Of a stretch of DNA of 41,687 bases, positions 27,282 through 35,671 are shown piece after piece. Each line of letters starts with the position of its first letter. The first letter of the stretch is position 1. The notes under the pieces were generated by a model. That model saw nothing but the letters and a program-made list of their open reading frames with translations. It was not told where the DNA came from and ran no database searches. This stretch comes from a virus: the IMG/VR virus record IMGVR_UViG_3300027805_000028, positions 1 to 41,687 of that record. One strand, 5' to 3'. Made by a program: the position numbers and the translations under genes.

Positions 27282-27550
27282 ACTACGTACCTATCCTTGA
27301 GCAGCATGATTACCGCATCTTTTAGCTTAAGAGGAATGTCACGCTCAATTGCTGAAATTAGGTCTTCAACTTCACCTGACTGCCACTTAATGCGTGCCAA
27401 ACGCTGCATCAAGGTTGCATTATGTCCATTCTCCCTACCCCAACTTACACACTCCCCGATGTAGTCAGCTTTATTTTTAATGCACCTCACGTCATAAGAC
27501 GCATTAGGCAACGCATCAAGAATTTGGTGTTCAAGATTAGATAGGTCCAT
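27278..27550 (-). CDS. Hypothetical protein, 90 residues, possibly leaderless mRNA
   Basis: Helical (LEHQILDALPNASYDVRCIKN...). An extended -10 (TGTGTAAAAT) ends 6 nt before the ATG, so transcription would start at the ATG itself and leave no ribosome site. First gene of the three-gene unit ending with the zinc-ribbon protein. No family recognised. Confidence 0.65.
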   Translation of the reverse strand: MDLSNLEHQILDALPNASYDVRCIKNKADYIGECVSWGRENGHNATLMQRLARIKWQSGEVEDLISAIERDIPLKLKDAVIMLLKDRYVV

Positions 27551-27615
27551 AGTGGTATTTTACACAGGTAAAAGTTTCTTGCTAATTTAGAACAGGTTAA
27601 GTCGTTGCAGTGAAC

Positions 27616-27948
27616 TCATCGACGCTTCTTTTCTTGGAGGCGGATGCGCAGGGCTTCCATGGTTTGCTCTAGCCGTTCAAAGGCATGGTCGTTCATTGGA
27701 ACGTCTCGCCAAGCGAACTCGCAGAACTCCAATGCCTGCCGCATCAACTCCTCGTCGGCCTCAAGTTGCGCGATCGCCTCATCAATTAGCGGGTTGTTTG
27801 CTAGAAGCTGACGTTCTAGTGCCTCGATTCTGTTGGCAGCTTCAACTTGAAGGGGTGGTGCTGGATAGTAGCGCACCAACATGTCGCCGCTGTAGTGGCC
27901 TTCCCACTGTTCAATGTCTGCACGCAGTCGTTGCACTAAGTCACTCAT
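27616..27948 (-). CDS. Coiled-coil phage protein
   Basis: 110 residues from the ATG at 27948 (GAGGGGG upstream). N-terminus MSDLVQRLRADIEQWEGHYSGDMLV, then EAANRIEALERQL, the pattern of many short phage Lar-like accessory proteins. The C-terminal half is a basic-ended coiled coil (RLEQTMEALRIRLQEKKRR). Function unknown. It follows nadV by 18 nt in the same operon. Confidence 0.7.
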   Translation of the reverse strand: MSDLVQRLRADIEQWEGHYSGDMLVRYYPAPPLQVEAANRIEALERQLLANNPLIDEAIAQLEADEELMRQALEFCEFAWRDVPMNDHAFERLEQTMEALRIRLQEKKRR

Positions 27949-27966
27949 CAAACCCCCTCAAGAATG

Positions 27967-29373
27967 TTAAAACGAGGCGCGGGTCCGAACTTCGTCCAGC
28001 GTCGTCTTGTTGAAGATGGTGCCATTTACGTAGACAACTTGCATCACATCTTCAAACCCAGCATCTAGCCCCTTGCCAATGTCATAGGTACGAAACTCAC
28101 CAGTTAGTAGCGACTTAGCAAGCGACAGTCTGCCCTCCTTGCTGCGCTTACCAGGATCGGTGACAGGGTTCTTTGAGATACCAACCCATTGCCCATCAAC
28201 AAGAACTGCAGAAGCCTTTTGGGCAAACTTAAAGCTGTCCCTGTTTACCTTCTGGAGCAGAGCACCGCCACTTCCGAAGATCACGCAGTCGGCGCTGTAG
28301 CCCATCGCCATGATGTTGCCGAGCAGGGTCTTGATGGCCATGTGGTCGACGCCGTCGCCTTGGATGATACCAACGTTGTTGATCTTCTTATAGCCCTTGC
28401 TGGTGAGCGTCGTACCGAACGCGGCTTCCTGCATGCGCAGGATCTGCGGCACGATCTCCATCATGTCACCGCTGTCAGGACGGAAGACGATCTTGGCTTG
28501 ACTGGCGATGATCTCGTCCTTCAGCTCGGTGCACAGTAGCTTGGATGCACGGATCACATCATAGCCATCAATGACGATCGAGACGATACCACCTGGCTTG
28601 GCGAGGTTCTTGATCTGGTGACGCAGGTACTCAAGATCGCCACCGCCCTTTTCATCTCGCAGACTGAACGCGCACTGTACGCTGTGCTCGGTGGCAGGCA
28701 CTGAGAACGCGGCCATTGCCGACTTGTAGTAGAAGTTTGCAGCACGAACACCTTCGATGGTGTCGGAACCCATGAAGTTGACGAGGTGGGCAGCACCACC
28801 AATCTCGGCCTGCTCGGCGCAGGTGACGCCACGACCACCGAAGTCGTGCAGCGCGAAGGGCAGAAGACCCATATCGGCACCCGAGAGCTCATAGAAGCGC
28901 TTGATCTCACGCTTGATCTCGTAGTCCATCGAAGCGATTGTCGTCGGGTACCAGAAGCCGCGCTGCAGGGCGGTCTCGAGATAGCTCGACAGCCAGAAGA
29001 GGTCGGGATCAGTGCACTCGATGGTCACGAGGGCATTGCCACTGGGTACCGGCATGCCTTCAGGCACCGCGCGGATGGTGACGGGCAGGTAGCCGCCGTA
29101 CTGAGCGATGACCTTCTCCCAGCCAGCCCTGTTGAAGGGCTCACCGTGCGCCGCCGCAAATGCTTCAGCTTCGTCGATGTGTTCCATCGTGACCTTCTCG
29201 GTCAGGAACTTCTCGATAAACATCTGAAGGCCAAAGGGCACGATGATGTGCCGACCAGCCGTACGGGCTTCGATGTAGGAGTGCATGCCTACCACGTTGC
29301 TCGGGTACGAGAAGGCGTGGCTAAGCTTGTACGAATCCGACGCTAGGATGGGGGTGAAAGAAAGACGTGCCAT
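27967..29373 (-). CDS. nadV: Nicotinamide phosphoribosyltransferase (NadV/NAMPT)
   Basis: 468 residues, full length for the family. The ATG at 29373 has AAGGAG 8 nt upstream. Conserved segments: ASDSYKLSH (N-terminal), FALHDFGGRGV, VIDGYDV, IVFRPDSGD and IQGDGVD, which hold the PRPP and nicotinamide site. Converts nicotinamide and PRPP to NMN. With the NadM-Nudix gene in the same operon it can rebuild NAD from nicotinamide released by NADase defences (the NARP2-type pathway reported in phages). Confidence 0.95.
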   Translation of the reverse strand: MARLSFTPILASDSYKLSHAFSYPSNVVGMHSYIEARTAGRHIIVPFGLQMFIEKFLTEKVTMEHIDEAEAFAAAHGEPFNRAGWEKVIAQYGGYLPVTIRAVPEGMPVPSGNALVTIECTDPDLFWLSSYLETALQRGFWYPTTIASMDYEIKREIKRFYELSGADMGLLPFALHDFGGRGVTCAEQAEIGGAAHLVNFMGSDTIEGVRAANFYYKSAMAAFSVPATEHSVQCAFSLRDEKGGGDLEYLRHQIKNLAKPGGIVSIVIDGYDVIRASKLLCTELKDEIIASQAKIVFRPDSGDMMEIVPQILRMQEAAFGTTLTSKGYKKINNVGIIQGDGVDHMAIKTLLGNIMAMGYSADCVIFGSGGALLQKVNRDSFKFAQKASAVLVDGQWVGISKNPVTDPGKRSKEGRLSLAKSLLTGEFRTYDIGKGLDAGFEDVMQVVYVNGTIFNKTTLDEVRTRASF

Positions 29374-29386
29374 GATAAGCTCCTTG

Positions 29387-29593
29387 TCAATGGCTGGACT
29401 TGGCGTCTGTCGCCGTATCCGTTTTGGCACCAGTTGTGGTCGGTACCTTCACCCACAGGCTCCAATGAACAGAGGAGCCCGAATTGAAACTGTATCTGCA
29501 CTTACAGATGGGAGGATGTTTTGCGGCGACCATCATATGATTATAGAACTGATCGCTAATTTTTACTCCACACCCGTGATAGCACTCGTACAT
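29387..29593 (-). CDS. Small Cys-rich protein, 68 residues
   Basis: MYECYHGCGVKISDQFYNHM...CKCRYSF has CxxxC and CxC with histidines, a possible zinc knuckle. It fits between the 118-residue gene (10-nt gap) and nadV (14-nt gap). Ribosome site weak. No family recognised. Confidence 0.6.
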   Translation of the reverse strand: MYECYHGCGVKISDQFYNHMMVAAKHPPICKCRYSFNSGSSVHWSLWVKVPTTTGAKTDTATDAKSSH

Positions 29594-29602
29594 GATATTG
29601 CT

Positions 29603-29959
29603 TTAAGGCTTGGCCTTAAGCTTTGCTTGAACTTCTTCAAGCTGCTTCTTAAGCTCTGCCTCAAGCTTAATCAATCGATTGCGGTTCTTCACGCTTTCAG
29701 CATCTACCTTTTGAACAGCAACAGGGTTGATGTTTCCTCCGGCACCCCAAGCCCAGAAACCACTCATCTCAGTTGCCATCTCCAGAATGTCTCGCAGCTT
29801 TCCTTGGTAAATCCCAAGGCGCGGCTGGTAGTGGTGACCGCCGAGGTCACAGTTAGGATCTTCTCCCAGAACTTCCCAGGTGCCAGTGTCATCAAGACTG
29901 TGCTGCTTCAGCAGCTCTCGACCAGCGTAGGTCTGCAGGTAGTTTTCGTACTTGCTCAT
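29603..29959 (-). CDS. Hypothetical protein inside the NAD operon
   Basis: 118 residues from the ATG at 29959 (AAGGA upstream). YENYLQTYAGRELLKQHSLDDTGTWEVLGEDPNCDLGGHH (by position) is followed by GKLRDILEMAT and a C-terminal coiled coil (LEAELKKQLEEVQAK). Similar short proteins occur beside phage nudix genes, but no activity is known to me. Its placement between nadM and nadV suggests a link to NAD salvage. Confidence 0.7.
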   Translation of the reverse strand: MSKYENYLQTYAGRELLKQHSLDDTGTWEVLGEDPNCDLGGHHYQPRLGIYQGKLRDILEMATEMSGFWAWGAGGNINPVAVQKVDAESVKNRNRLIKLEAELKKQLEEVQAKLKAKP

Positions 29960-29960
29960 G

Positions 29961-31106
29961 TTAGATGTCCTTGTAGGCAATGAGGGTTTCAAGAATTGCA
30001 TGGTGATCAGCGTACCACTTGTCAGTCATTTCAAGAGCGTCGCTGATGGGAACCCAAAACGCGTCAGCTGCATCGTCCATTCCCTTGACCTTCGGCAGCG
30101 GCTTCGTATCATCGAGCCGAATGAGGAAGGCGGTGGTGATGGTCCGACCACGAAGATCACGATCAGGCTTGTCGAACGTCTCGCTCTCGCGCACCGACCC
30201 GTTGAGGATCTGCTCAGTGAGCTCTTTTGCCTTCTTGCCTTCAGCCAGTCGGATGCCAGTCTCTTCAACCAGCTCTCGAATGGCGGCGGTTCGCAGCTTC
30301 TCGCTCTGGTTGACGAAGCCACCAGGCAGCGCCCAAAGTCCCCTACCAGGCTCTGCGCCACGCTTCACTACCAGCACGTGTCCAGATTGAACAACGACGC
30401 TGTCAACGGTAACGAAGGTCGGCGCGTAGGGGGCGTTCGCCCAGGAGGCCTTGTACTTCTTGAGGAACTCGTATTCGTAGACCAGCTCGGCGTATTCCTT
30501 CGTCTCGCTGAAGGCGTTCAGAAAGCGAAGGGTGCTGGCCGGCACCATCTTGTTCATTTTGCCCGCCGCCTCAAGGTCGTACTCCTTCGAGAAGAGCCAC
30601 TTACGGATCTCGGTAGCGCTGACGCTCAGGCTGCTGTCTTGAACGTACGGCTCAACAAGCGACTGCTTCCACTGTGGGAAGGCCTTCAGGTACCACGTGC
30701 TCTCGTCACGATCGGAACCAGTGATGTAGACCGTCGGCTTGTCGTCGAGGCTGAAGTTGTCCAGGATCTGGCGCTTGACGATGCGCTGCACCTGACGAAT
30801 CCAGAGAGCGTCGTTGTACGGGTAGTCTCGGATTGGCAGAATGCGAATGGCGCCAAATGCGCCGTCTTGGAGGCCTTGGCCTCCAATGACTTGGCCTCCA
30901 AGGACTTGGCTGCCCAACCACTTCTGGATCATGTCAGCCCTTTCATGGAACGTGAAGGGGTTCTTGAGGGAGCGGGCTTGACCGCTGCTACCTACGAGAA
31001 CAATCACCAGCTTGCTCGTCTCGAGAGCTTGCCGAAGAACGTGGGCGTGACCGTTGTGGAAGGGGCTGAACCGGCCGATGTAGACCGTAACGTCTTTAGA
31101 TGCCAT
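29961..31106 (-). CDS. nadM: Bifunctional NMN adenylyltransferase (NadM) - Nudix hydrolase
   Basis: 381 residues. Domain 1 (~1-190): nucleotidyltransferase GRFSPFHNGH with HxGH (17-20) and the SATEIRKWL motif (~163). Domain 2 (~225-370): Nudix box GGFVNQSEKLRTAAIREL-type with the REL-x-EE-x-G core at 276-284. NadM makes NAD from NMN; the Nudix half probably cleaves ADP-ribose. A glycine-glutamine repeat (LGGQVIGGQGLQ, ~69-80) is inserted in domain 1. GGAG precedes the ATG. Early and late promoter boxes lie upstream. Confidence 0.95.
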   Translation of the reverse strand: MASKDVTVYIGRFSPFHNGHAHVLRQALETSKLVIVLVGSSGQARSLKNPFTFHERADMIQKWLGSQVLGGQVIGGQGLQDGAFGAIRILPIRDYPYNDALWIRQVQRIVKRQILDNFSLDDKPTVYITGSDRDESTWYLKAFPQWKQSLVEPYVQDSSLSVSATEIRKWLFSKEYDLEAAGKMNKMVPASTLRFLNAFSETKEYAELVYEYEFLKKYKASWANAPYAPTFVTVDSVVVQSGHVLVVKRGAEPGRGLWALPGGFVNQSEKLRTAAIRELVEETGIRLAEGKKAKELTEQILNGSVRESETFDKPDRDLRGRTITTAFLIRLDDTKPLPKVKGMDDAADAFWVPISDALEMTDKWYADHHAILETLIAYKDI

Positions 31107-31165
31107 TCGGAACTCTCCGTTTGGTTAGTTGATACCTTGAGGTCTATCCTCTTGGTTTGCTTGTT

Positions 31166-31182
31166 TATTTATTGCTATTATA
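31166..31182 (-). promoter_or_regulatory. Tandem early (TATAAT) and late (AATAAATA) promoters of the NAD operon
   Basis: Minus strand GATGTATAATAGCAATAAATAAAC: -10 at 31177-31182, late box at 31166-31173. Confidence 0.6.
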
Positions 31183-31211
31183 CATCATTCTGCCAAAAAG
31201 TAAATAACTTT

Positions 31212-31529
31212 TTAGGATGAATTTTTGATTTGCAGAGCCTGCTTAGCCTCAAAAAGCAGATCAAGTTCATCTGCGTCTGTCGGTTTTTCTGGTAGAACGA
31301 CGAAGTCAAATGGGAAAACGATATCGTGCTGAGTTTCAATTCGCTCAAAGCAAGTTCCCAACATGAACATCTCTTCGCCAAGCTCGTTTACATCGAGAGG
31401 TCCTATCACCGTGAAACGATCCAGCAGGACTGGTTCTTCTTCACGGGTAGTTCTCATTTCGTCCAACAGCACCTCAAGCTCTTCTTCGGTGGCTGGCTGC
31501 AGATCAACAACAAGATAGAAGCTGTTCAC
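31212..31529 (-). CDS. Hypothetical protein, 105 residues
   Basis: GTG start overlapping the upstream stop (GTGA). Acidic, mixed alpha/beta (MNSFYLVVDLQPATEEELEVLL...FDFVVLPEKPTDADELDLL by position). No motif recognised. Last gene of a three-gene early operon, ending shortly before the NAD-operon promoters. Confidence 0.7.
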   Translation of the reverse strand: MNSFYLVVDLQPATEEELEVLLDEMRTTREEEPVLLDRFTVIGPLDVNELGEEMFMLGTCFERIETQHDIVFPFDFVVLPEKPTDADELDLLFEAKQALQIKNSS

Positions 31530-31699
31530 AGACTTTTTCCAGCCATTTCGAATAGGCGCTGAGTGAATTCTTCTGCAAGGTCAGAAAGCTGCTGTTCAGA
31601 AAGCTCCTCGATGGGAACTTCTACCCACTGCTTCCCCACCCTGACTTGAACCCCAGGAGGAATGGGCAGCGGCGAGATTTCACTTTGGAAAGTTGCCAT
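31526..31699 (-). CDS. Small protein, 57 residues
   Basis: MATFQSEISPLPIPPGVQVRVGKQ... then a helix (ELSEQQLSDLAEEFTQRLFEM by position). GGGG lies about 9 nt before the ATG, which starts 1 nt after the upstream stop; the stop is shared with the next GTG. This phage-common layout (short beta hairpin plus helix) has no known role. Confidence 0.7.
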   Translation of the reverse strand: MATFQSEISPLPIPPGVQVRVGKQWVEVPIEELSEQQLSDLAEEFTQRLFEMAGKSL

Positions 31700-31700
31700 T

Positions 31701-32243
31701 TTAAGCCCCGACCTTCACACGTCGAACGGTAGCACCGCTGGAGGTCTTGATGACTTCCACGTTTCCGTCGACTTCTTTCTTCTTGACCGCCGTCTTCTTC
31801 ACGTTGGCAACGGCTTCCTGCACCGCGGTTTTTGCCTTTTGGACGGCTTCAGCGGAACTGGGCTTGTTGGTTCCACGATTGGCTTTAGTTCGAATACCAC
31901 TCTTGGTAGTCAGTCGACCACCAACGATCCACGAAAGCTCGATAAGCTCCTTCTTGATGGAGCGAAAGTTGCTGTTAGATTTCACCGCCTGGGCGGTTTC
32001 AATCAGCAGGCGCTCATTAAGCTTGACGAATTCCGGGTTGATGAAGTTGTAGAGACGCGGCATCTTCCACCCATCAACTCCAAGCTGATCGGTGTCACTC
32101 ACTACAATCTCGACGCCTTCCCACTCCTTATAGTGGCCAGCGGGCCGGTGATCTTTCCAAAAACCGTCCTTCATTTGCGGAATGAGAACATTGGTGAGCA
32201 GCTTTGCTTGAACCACAGAAGAAACAAAAAGACGCTTAGACAT
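31701..32243 (-). CDS. T4-like conserved protein of unknown function (MSKRLFVS...PQMKDGFW)
   Basis: 180 residues. The segment LLTNVLIPQMKDGFWKDHRP ... GVEIVVSDTDQLGV ... YNFINPEF is shared by many T4-like phage hypothetical proteins. The C-terminal third is lysine- and alanine-rich (AVQKAKTAVQEAVANVKK), likely flexible or nucleic-acid-binding. AAGGAG precedes the ATG and a TATAAT box lies 44 nt upstream. Confidence 0.75.
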   Translation of the reverse strand: MSKRLFVSSVVQAKLLTNVLIPQMKDGFWKDHRPAGHYKEWEGVEIVVSDTDQLGVDGWKMPRLYNFINPEFVKLNERLLIETAQAVKSNSNFRSIKKELIELSWIVGGRLTTKSGIRTKANRGTNKPSSAEAVQKAKTAVQEAVANVKKTAVKKKEVDGNVEVIKTSSGATVRRVKVGA

Positions 32244-32286
32244 TTGATTAAACTCCTTAAAACAAGGTAGTGGTTGATTTGATGAT

Positions 32287-32292
32287 ATTATA
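32287..32292 (-). promoter_or_regulatory. Extended -10 early promoter
   Basis: Minus-strand AGTGTATAATATC with TTGCAT 18 nt upstream. Confidence 0.6.
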
Positions 32293-32320
32293 CACTGCAG
32301 GTTGCTACAAATGCAACAAG

Positions 32321-32647
32321 TTATTCTTCAAAAATGTGAATGAAAACAGGATCCTTGCTAGTGGTCACACTCATCATTGCAAGATGGTCAATTGTGACAC
32401 GACACCAGTGACCGTCAATGATTGGGTTACCATTTTCATCTGCCTGTTTAATGATGATCTTAAGAAAGTGATCATGAATCTCAACAAGCAGAACTGCCTT
32501 CTTAAATGGGTTAACGTCTAGTTCAGTTCGCTCAATCAGCTGCTTAAGGCTATTGACCCTATCCAACTGCGCCTGTGTTGCCCCTAGATTTTCTGCAGCA
32601 GAAAGAGCTTTAGCGAAAACGTCATCGACGGTTACGGTATATTCCAT
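32321..32647 (-). CDS. Hypothetical protein, 108 residues
   Basis: N-terminal helical part (VDDVFAKALSAAENLGATQAQ by position), C-terminal beta part (HWCRVTIDHLAMMSV). No motif recognised. Located 17 nt after the LemA-like gene. Confidence 0.65.
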   Translation of the reverse strand: MEYTVTVDDVFAKALSAAENLGATQAQLDRVNSLKQLIERTELDVNPFKKAVLLVEIHDHFLKIIIKQADENGNPIIDGHWCRVTIDHLAMMSVTTSKDPVFIHIFEE

Positions 32648-32664
32648 GTCTGTTTTTCACCAAA

Positions 32665-33222
32665 TTAGTTGCCGTGGCGGAGCTGAATACCACCATCACG
32701 CTTGGTTTCAAACGTCTGGCGCGCTTTGTCGGTGGTGACGATGGTGCACATCTTCTCGATGTCCATCTTAGGGTAACCGGTGATACGAAGCCACAGACCA
32801 GACCAAACATTTCCGCGAGCAGTTTCGTAGCTCCGGCACTGGTCAAGCAGCGCAGTCTGCGCGTTCTTGAACTCGTTACGGAAGCTCTCCATCACCTGTT
32901 GGATCTTGGTGTACATTCCGCTGTCAAGCTGTGGGTTTTGTTCCTTCAGCCACTGAAAGGTTGCTTGGGATCCATTTTCACCATAGCGACCTTGAATGGC
33001 TGCAGTAAAGACACTCTTCAGATCGTCTCGATACATGGCCGGAACTTGGGCAATTTCCATTACCTTTTGCGTGCCATTTGCATAGACGTTTTCATTGTCT
33101 TGGTACTTTGCCTTGATGGCAACCTCAGTCCTGTTTCCATAGTTGGCATACGAGATGTAGCTTCCTGCGACACCCGCAGCCAAAGCGCCAATGGCGATCA
33201 ACGCGACGACAGCAACCTTCAT
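32665..33222 (-). CDS. LemA-like membrane-anchored protein
   Basis: 185 residues. One N-terminal transmembrane helix (MKVAVVALIAIGALAAGVAG), then long helices with FTAAIQGRYGENGS and WLKEQNPQLDS...SFRNEFKNAQTALLDQC, the LemA-family layout common in T4-like phages. Probably inner-membrane anchored with a soluble helical domain outside; the role is unknown. AAGGAG precedes the ATG. Confidence 0.8.
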   Translation of the reverse strand: MKVAVVALIAIGALAAGVAGSYISYANYGNRTEVAIKAKYQDNENVYANGTQKVMEIAQVPAMYRDDLKSVFTAAIQGRYGENGSQATFQWLKEQNPQLDSGMYTKIQQVMESFRNEFKNAQTALLDQCRSYETARGNVWSGLWLRITGYPKMDIEKMCTIVTTDKARQTFETKRDGGIQLRHGN

Positions 33223-33310
33223 TTTGGGGGCTCCTTAGTTAACGAAAATACTTTAGTATTGTAGAACAAAACCTAGGTTAAGAACACCGCATATTGCAGG
33301 TTGAATGTTC

Positions 33311-33796
33311 CTAAACACCAATTAGCTCATCAAGCGCCTGCAAGCCGGCTTCAAGTGAACTGTGAACTTCTACTCCATAGCGCGTGCAAGTTACGTGGAT
33401 GTTCACTTCTCTCCAAAAATCGGGTTCACAGACCACTACTGAAGAACTCTTGTTAAGATGCAGTCCAAGCTCCATCATTGAGATTGGAGAAAGAGTTCCA
33501 GCCTGAAGGTACAAAAATATGTAGTCAGCACGATCGAGCATCGTTAGTTCCCAATCAATTTGCTGAACAAGATTCTTGTTGCTCAGAGATTGTTCCCACG
33601 ACGCGTCCCAGTCTTTCCTACGTGGGTTGAAGATGGTTAGATTTTCGACGCTTTGGTATCTATCAATTACCTCCTGTTGCCATTCACGCGCCTTGCCCAT
33701 CTCAATCGACCCCGCGAGGAAAATCTCAGTGGTGCGTAGGCTCTCAAATAACCCCATGCGTCGTGGTTCATCTGGAGCGGTAATAACTTTGAACAT
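33311..33796 (-). CDS. Nucleoside 2-deoxyribosyltransferase-like protein
   Basis: 161 residues. IFLAGSIEMGKAREWQ (~25-40), FNPRRKDWDASWEQS (~56-70), QIDWELTMLDRADYIFLYL and GTLSPISMMELGLH (~101-114) with the family glutamate. These enzymes move deoxyribose between bases or hydrolyse nucleoside links, so it may remodel nucleotide pools or degrade signals. GGAGG precedes the ATG. Stop is TAG with a backup TAA ten codons later. Confidence 0.85.
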   Translation of the reverse strand: MFKVITAPDEPRRMGLFESLRTTEIFLAGSIEMGKAREWQQEVIDRYQSVENLTIFNPRRKDWDASWEQSLSNKNLVQQIDWELTMLDRADYIFLYLQAGTLSPISMMELGLHLNKSSSVVVCEPDFWREVNIHVTCTRYGVEVHSSLEAGLQALDELIGV

Positions 33797-33797
33797 T

Positions 33798-34949
33798 CTA
33801 GTACCTCCTAAGCGGGCGGCCGTTAGAAATAGCTGTCCTGGGTGTCCAACTTTTGCCGTTAAAAAAGTAGATTTGAACAGGAACAGCTGCGATCATGAGC
33901 GTCAGGAGAAAAAGCAGCAACCAAGTGGGAGGATCAATTTCTGCCTGCAGATACTCAAACTCCCTCATTCGCCTGCGTTCAAAGTTGGTGTCGATCTGAT
34001 GGGCAAGAACTTTCAGAATTGGTTCACGCTCAATAGCCCCGATAGCCATTACCTCATCACGCAGCTGTACCTTAAACAGCTCACGTTTAGTCCAGCTGAT
34101 GACTTCAACGAAATCAATCTTTGGCCACTGGGCGCTGCCAATGACAAGAACTACGTCGTTTTTGTTAGCTCCCTCCCATGCGTCTTGCAGAGCATGCACG
34201 TAACTTGGGTCATCGGTCTTAGCGACAACTACGATGGCATTTACCTGCTTGCGTGGCCCACGCTCCTTAAGAAGCTCGCTAATTGCAGAGTTCCACTCAC
34301 CAGCTTCAGTGGAACTATAGCCTGGGGTCAAGAACCTGTCAAGCTTATAGAAGTCGTATACACCATCAGGATACGGAGGAATTAGACTTACAAAACGTGC
34401 CCTGACACTAGGTGCGGCAGTCGCGAAAAGTGACTGGGGAACAGCTTGAACGTAGTTCGTGTAGGTGCTGCGCTTTGAAACTGGATCACCAATTTTGATA
34501 ACGCTGTAGCGAGCGGGATCCGGCGTTGCGTAGACCGACCTGCTTGTGGTATCTAGATGCTGAATGGTGTAGGTGCCGATTGTAGTATAGCAGGACCATG
34601 TCACGGTGTAACGATCCTCCCAACACGTATCGCATACCCTGTCTGAGGTGCAGGAGCGAGAGGAACCAGAACCAGAGCATCGCGACACGCTCCTGCAGTT
34701 GCAGTCATACGGGCGCTTATAGGAGTCGTGCTGTCTGTTCTTACTTGTTACCTGTCCATTCCAAATTTCAACGTCAGCTGTAGCAACTCCCTTAGAGATG
34801 AAGAAGCAGAAAGTTACAATGACACATGAAATGACAGCATAAAGCGCCGCGGGCGCAAGGTTCTCTTTCTTGTGTCCGGTAAACCACCATACTGCTACTG
34901 CCCCAAGAATTGGAACAATCAGCAACCAAATGAGAGTGTCATTAATCAT
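33798..34949 (-). CDS. Cys-rich membrane protein of large phages
   Basis: 383 residues. Transmembrane helices at ~4-23, ~33-52 and ~342-362. Between them a cysteine-rich stretch (CNCRSVSRCSGSG...CDTCWEDRYTVTW, ~82-117) and a large soluble domain containing NAIVVVAKTDDPSYVHAL. This layout recurs in hypothetical membrane proteins of large phages; the function is unknown. Ends with TAG followed by TGA nine codons on; the next gene starts 1 nt later. Confidence 0.8.
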   Translation of the reverse strand: MINDTLIWLLIVPILGAVAVWWFTGHKKENLAPAALYAVISCVIVTFCFFISKGVATADVEIWNGQVTSKNRQHDSYKRPYDCNCRSVSRCSGSGSSRSCTSDRVCDTCWEDRYTVTWSCYTTIGTYTIQHLDTTSRSVYATPDPARYSVIKIGDPVSKRSTYTNYVQAVPQSLFATAAPSVRARFVSLIPPYPDGVYDFYKLDRFLTPGYSSTEAGEWNSAISELLKERGPRKQVNAIVVVAKTDDPSYVHALQDAWEGANKNDVVLVIGSAQWPKIDFVEVISWTKRELFKVQLRDEVMAIGAIEREPILKVLAHQIDTNFERRRMREFEYLQAEIDPPTWLLLFLLTLMIAAVPVQIYFFNGKSWTPRTAISNGRPLRRY

Positions 34950-35097
34950 CTGAATTGTTCTTTCTGAACAGCATGAAAACTCCGTACAAAGTTACCATTT
35001 CAACAGGATTTACTTCAAACCCAGCTTTGATGGACATGAGGCTCACACCAGCAGTCGCTACGACTGCGATGAAGTTGTCAATTGAGAAGAATTTCAT
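34942..35097 (-). CDS. Small membrane protein, 51 residues
   Basis: MKFFSIDNFIAVVATAGVSLMS... with one or two hydrophobic helices. ATG overlaps the upstream stop (ATGA) and the stop overlaps the next gene by 8 nt. Real by context; function unknown. Confidence 0.7.
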   Translation of the reverse strand: MKFFSIDNFIAVVATAGVSLMSIKAGFEVNPVEMVTLYGVFMLFRKNNSDD

Positions 35098-35291
35098 TTG
35101 ATCACCAACGTGATTTCGCCAGTTTTGATATCGTGCACCACACGGATAATCTCTGCGTATCCGTCCCCGCTTTTAAGGAAGTCCCCAGGCTTTGGCAACA
35201 CCTGCAGTTTGATCTGCTCACCATGCATTTTTCGAGGGGGTAATGCGAGAGCATACTCAACGCACTGCAACGTGACGGTGATCTTAGCCAT
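35094..35291 (-). CDS. Small beta-rich protein, 65 residues
   Basis: MAKITVTLQCVEYALALPPRKMHGEQIKL then PGDFLKSGDGYAEIIRVVHD: an SH3-like small barrel by pattern. Start and stop overlap neighbours. No function known. Confidence 0.65.
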   Translation of the reverse strand: MAKITVTLQCVEYALALPPRKMHGEQIKLQVLPKPGDFLKSGDGYAEIIRVVHDIKTGEITLVIK

Positions 35292-35464
35292 TACACGCGT
35301 CCTAGCTTCTTGTCAATAGTGAGGATCTTCTTGGCAAGAGCAATCAGGTCCTCCTCGAAGAACTTGAGAGAAGCCGCGGACTTGCTGTCAGGTCCCTTAG
35401 CCTTACGAGCCTCAACCTGACTAACAAGCTTTTCCCTTTCAGCGAGTAGTTTTTCTTTGTCCAT
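35291..35464 (-). CDS. Small basic coiled-coil protein, 57 residues
   Basis: MDKEKLLAEREKLVSQVEARKAKG... heptad-like, ending DKKLGRV. Its stop shares a base with the next ATG (TAATG) and its ATG follows the previous stop directly. Confidence 0.65.
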   Translation of the reverse strand: MDKEKLLAEREKLVSQVEARKAKGPDSKSAASLKFFEEDLIALAKKILTIDKKLGRV

Positions 35465-35608
35465 TTAGAGTCCAAATGTTGGCTTCAGAACAAGATGATA
35501 GAAAATCAGTCCAGCGCATCCCCCAACCACTCCACCCCATCCTGAAAATTTGAATGTGAGGGCCCCCATGATTGCCCAGATCAAAGAAGAGAATAGCTCA
35601 TACGTCAT
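35465..35608 (-). CDS. Small membrane protein, 47 residues
   Basis: MTYELFSSLIWAIMGALTFKFSGWGGVV...LIFYHLVLK: two hydrophobic helices with a glycine-rich turn. First gene of the chain of four small genes before the Cys-rich membrane protein. Confidence 0.65.
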   Translation of the reverse strand: MTYELFSSLIWAIMGALTFKFSGWGGVVGGCAGLIFYHLVLKPTFGL

Positions 35609-35671
35609 TTTGCATTCCTATAGAAATCAGTTATTTTCCTTGGCGAGGAACGCGTTGCTGATGGCTTGTGC

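Noticed and set aside
28786-29346. Plus-strand ORF of 186 residues
   Set aside because: Antisense of nadV; no conserved motif.
29952-31220. 422-residue plus-strand ORF
   Set aside because: Exact antisense of the NadM-Nudix gene, which carries clear motifs; no promoter or ribosome site on the plus strand.
33576-34385. Plus-strand ORF of 269 residues
   Set aside because: Antisense of the deoxyribosyltransferase-like and Cys-rich membrane genes; no start signals.
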